In this document: positions 6,561 to 8,378 of the stretch, piece after piece
Layout of the letters: every line of letters starts with the position of its first letter
How positions within the stretch are numbered: position 1 is the first letter of the stretch
Assembly (NCBI GenBank): GCA_038231495.1
Contig: JBBRLG010000335.1
Coordinates: 1 to 8,378 of the forward strand
DNA length: 8,378 bases
Direction of reading: 5' to 3'
Origin: JBBRLG01 sp038231495
Lineage (GTDB): Bacteria > Planctomycetota > Planctomycetia > Gemmatales > Gemmataceae
Notes under the pieces: model-generated
Seen by the model: the letters and a program-made list of their open reading frames with translations, nothing else
What the model was told of the DNA's origin: nothing
Databases searched by the model: none
Translations under genes and position numbers: made by a program

Positions 6561-8210
6561 ATGCGTTCATTCCTCGTTGTCTGCACGCTGTTCGCCTTCC
6601 TGGCGGTGCCGCCGGTCGGGGCCGCCGACGCCGACGAGGCGCTGTTGCGCGACGCCAAAATCCCGACCGACGGGCCGGGGTTGCTCGAATACTTCCAGAA
6701 ACGCACCACTTCCAGCCCCAGCGACGAGGCGCTCAAGGCTCTCATCGACCAGCTGGGCGACGACTCGTTCCACAAGCGCGAAGAGGCCGCCAACCAGCTC
6801 ATCGCCACCGGCGGACGGGCTAAACTATTCTTGCAGCGGGCCGTCAACGACTCGGATTTCGAGATTGCCTTCCGCGCCCGCGCGTGCCTGGGTCAGATCG
6901 ACCAGGGCGGCACGTCGCTGGCCGTCTCCGCCGCCGCCCGCACGCTGGCCGCCCGTAAGCCCGACCGCGCCGCCACGGTGCTGCTCGACTACCTGCCCGC
7001 CGCCGAGGACGAGAGCGTTGCCGAGGAAGTGCGGCTCGCGGTCTGCGCGCTCGCGGTCCGCGACGGCAAGGCCGACCCCGCCGTCGTCGAAGGGCTGAAG
7101 GACAAGAACTCCGTCAAGCGCGCGGCCTGCGGCGTGGCGCTGGCGCGGGCGAAGTCCGCCGACCAGCTGCCCGCCGTCCGCAAGCTGCTGGAAGACCCCG
7201 AACCGCTCGTCCGCCTGCGTGTCGGATTGGTGCTGGTCGCCGCCAAGGAAAAGGACGCCGTGCCCGTGCTGATCGAGTTGCTGGCGGAGTTGCCGACGCA
7301 GCACACGGGCCTGGTCGAAGACCTGCTTTATCGGCTGGCGGAGGACAAGGCGCCGACGACCGCGTCCGGCACCGACTGGCCGACGCGCCGCAAGTTCCGC
7401 GACGCCTGGGCCGGGTGGTGGAAGGACAACGGCAAGGACCTCGACCTGGCCAAGCTCGAACAGGCGGCCAAGACCCTCGGCTTTACGATGGTCGTGCTGC
7501 TGGACGCGGGCAAGGTGCTGGACCTGGACGCGTCGAACCGCGTCCGCTGGTCGGTGGACGGCCTGCAAAAGCCGCTCGACGCGATGCTGTTGCCCGGCGA
7601 GCGCGTGCTGGTCGCCGAGCACGACGCCGACCGCGTGACGGAGCGCACCCGCAAGAACGAGATCGTGTGGGAGAAGCAGATCACCGGGCCGCTGATGGCC
7701 CAGCGTCTGCCCAACGGCAACACGGTCATCGGCACGCGCACGCAGGTGGTCGAAGTGGACAAGACCGGCAAGACGGTCTGGACTCACACCCCCAAGGACG
7801 GCGCACTGATTATGAAGACGCTGAAGCTGCCCAACGGCGACCTGGCGATCGTGACGCAGGCGGGTGCCGGGGTGGGGACGTCGCAGTATACGCGCCTCGA
7901 CGCCGCGTTCAAGGAAATCCGCAGTTTCCCGGTCAACGTGGGCACGTTTGGCGGCAAGATCGACGTGCTGGCCAACGGCCACGTGCTCGTGCCGGAGATG
8001 GCCAACAACCGGGTGCTGGAGTACGACGAGACGGGCAAGGTCGTATGGGAGGGCGCGGTGGACGGCCCGATCGCGGCGGTTCGGCTGCCGAACGGCAACA
8101 CCCTGGTGACGACGATGAACCAGCACCGGGCCGTCGAGCTGGACGTGAAGGGCAAAGAGGTTTGGGAGTACAAGAGTGACACGCGGGTGACACGCGCGTT
8201 CCGGCGGTGA
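6561..8210 (+). CDS. Secreted HEAT-like repeat and PQQ-like propeller protein, one helical module (paralogue 3)
   Basis: A 549-residue paralogue of the two preceding proteins, with a single helical module. The signal peptide is residues 1-21 (hydrophobic core FLVVCTLFAFLAV, cleavage after VGA). The header DADEALLRDAKIPTDGPGLL begins at 23 and is followed by EYFQKRT. The helical module contains LIDQLGDDSF (61-70), LPAAEDE (145-151), DGK at 168-170 and W283-x-x-W286-W287, with the same spacing as the modules of its neighbours. The propeller starts near TLGFTM (305-310). Its six turns fall near 327, 367, 404, 451, 493 and 532; blades 1 and 2 have degenerate turns (ASNR, RKNE), and the spacing between turns 3 and 4 is longer. 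LPNGNT occurs at 383 and 509. The tail is RVTRAFRR. The C-terminus is intact, so the shorter length reflects one module fewer, not truncation. Probably extracytoplasmic binding; no enzyme motif is visible. Confidence 0.93.
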   Translation: MRSFLVVCTLFAFLAVPPVGAADADEALLRDAKIPTDGPGLLEYFQKRTTSSPSDEALKALIDQLGDDSFHKREEAANQLIATGGRAKLFLQRAVNDSDFEIAFRARACLGQIDQGGTSLAVSAAARTLAARKPDRAATVLLDYLPAAEDESVAEEVRLAVCALAVRDGKADPAVVEGLKDKNSVKRAACGVALARAKSADQLPAVRKLLEDPEPLVRLRVGLVLVAAKEKDAVPVLIELLAELPTQHTGLVEDLLYRLAEDKAPTTASGTDWPTRRKFRDAWAGWWKDNGKDLDLAKLEQAAKTLGFTMVVLLDAGKVLDLDASNRVRWSVDGLQKPLDAMLLPGERVLVAEHDADRVTERTRKNEIVWEKQITGPLMAQRLPNGNTVIGTRTQVVEVDKTGKTVWTHTPKDGALIMKTLKLPNGDLAIVTQAGAGVGTSQYTRLDAAFKEIRSFPVNVGTFGGKIDVLANGHVLVPEMANNRVLEYDETGKVVWEGAVDGPIAAVRLPNGNTLVTTMNQHRAVELDVKGKEVWEYKSDTRVTRAFRR

Positions 8211-8241
8211 GCGGACTTGTTTGTGACACGCGCGGAGCAAT

Positions 8242-8275
8242 AAGTTCGTCAGAGCCGCAAGTTCGTCAGAGCCGC
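8242..8275. repeat. Two exact tandem copies of a 17-bp unit
   Basis: AAGTTCGTCAGAGCCGC occurs at 8242-8258 and again at 8259-8275. It starts 31 bases after the stop codon of the third paralogue. It is not heptad-based and does not fold back on itself well, so it differs from the two upstream spacers. Confidence 0.9.
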
Positions 8276-8299
8276 GACCGGACCCACGGAGACGGGACC

Positions 8300-8378
8300 A
8301 TGTTTTTCCGCCGTTCGGCCTACCTCCTGCTATACTGCCCGCGGTCCAGTGTGACGCCAACGCCCGTAGCCACAAGCG
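8300..8378 (+). CDS. Possible 5' end of a further gene
   Basis: An ATG at 8300 has GGAG eight bases upstream (8288-8291) and opens a frame of 26 codons that runs off the window. The predicted start, MFFRRSAYLLLYC, is basic then hydrophobic, as in an export signal. The evidence is very short, third positions are less GC-rich than in the neighbouring genes, and the frame overlaps a good -10-like element. It may equally be non-coding leader. Confidence 0.15.
   Translation, partial: MFFRRSAYLLLYCPRSSVTPTPVATS
8328..8336 (+). promoter_or_regulatory. Extended -10-like element at the right edge
   Basis: TGCTATACT matches the extended -10 pattern TGnTATAAT except for one base. No good -35 lies 17 bases upstream (CCGCCG at 8308-8313), though extended -10 promoters can do without one. 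It would drive a gene beyond the window. It conflicts with the possible coding start at 8300. Confidence 0.33.

Noticed and set aside
1300..6630. Lipoprotein signal peptides (Cys in each hydrophobic core)
   Set aside because: The Cys residues are preceded by Leu or Val, not by the small residue a lipobox needs, and type I cleavage sites follow them.
3034..8210. PQQ-dependent dehydrogenase or arylsulfotransferase activity for the propellers
   Set aside because: The repeat pattern is similar, but no cofactor-binding or catalytic residues could be identified and the domain is only about 250 residues.
4640..8375. Long minus-strand open frames opposite paralogues 2 and 3 (4640-6376 and 6825-8375)
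   Set aside because: Same shadow effect. The translations are rich in Arg, Val, Gly and Gln with no domain, and they run through the repeat spacer or past the gene end.

Overview
The window is GC-rich and looks like a planctomycete chromosome, most likely from the Gemmataceae. This is inferred from the encoded protein type: secreted proteins that join alpha-helical HEAT-like modules, each ending in a W-x-x-W-W motif, to a PQQ-like beta-propeller. That type is often expanded in this family. No rRNA, tRNA, transposase, integrase or CRISPR array is visible.

Layout. Positions 1-418 hold no gene I can support. A class I SAM-dependent methyltransferase lies on the minus strand (419-1141). A 158-bp divergent intergenic region (1142-1299) separates it from three plus-strand genes: 1300-3789 (829 aa), 3908-6322 (804 aa) and 6561-8210 (549 aa). 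These three are paralogues. Each has a signal peptide, then one or two copies of a ~250-residue helical module, then a six-repeat propeller and an Arg-rich C-terminus. The first two carry two helical modules and the third carries one. A possible extended -10 element and the possible start of another gene lie at the right edge.

The most distinctive DNA is in the two spacers between the paralogues. Both consist almost wholly of heptanucleotide tandem repeats folded into long inverted repeats that start at or just after a stop codon. Spacer 1 is a perfect 34-bp inverted repeat made of AATGATG units. Spacer 2 has a 28-bp, one-mismatch inverted repeat made of TCGGGTG units, an inner array of T(A/G)A(T/C)AGC units, and three tandem 38-bp copies of the right arm. 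The heptad sequences are unrelated but the arrangement is the same. Little unique sequence is left for a promoter in either spacer, so the three genes are probably read from the 1142-1299 region, with strong RNA hairpins between the cistrons.

Function. The three proteins probably act outside the cytoplasm as binding or scaffold proteins. No catalytic centre is visible in the helical modules or the propellers, so no enzymatic role is assigned. The methyltransferase is divergent and has no evident functional link to them.
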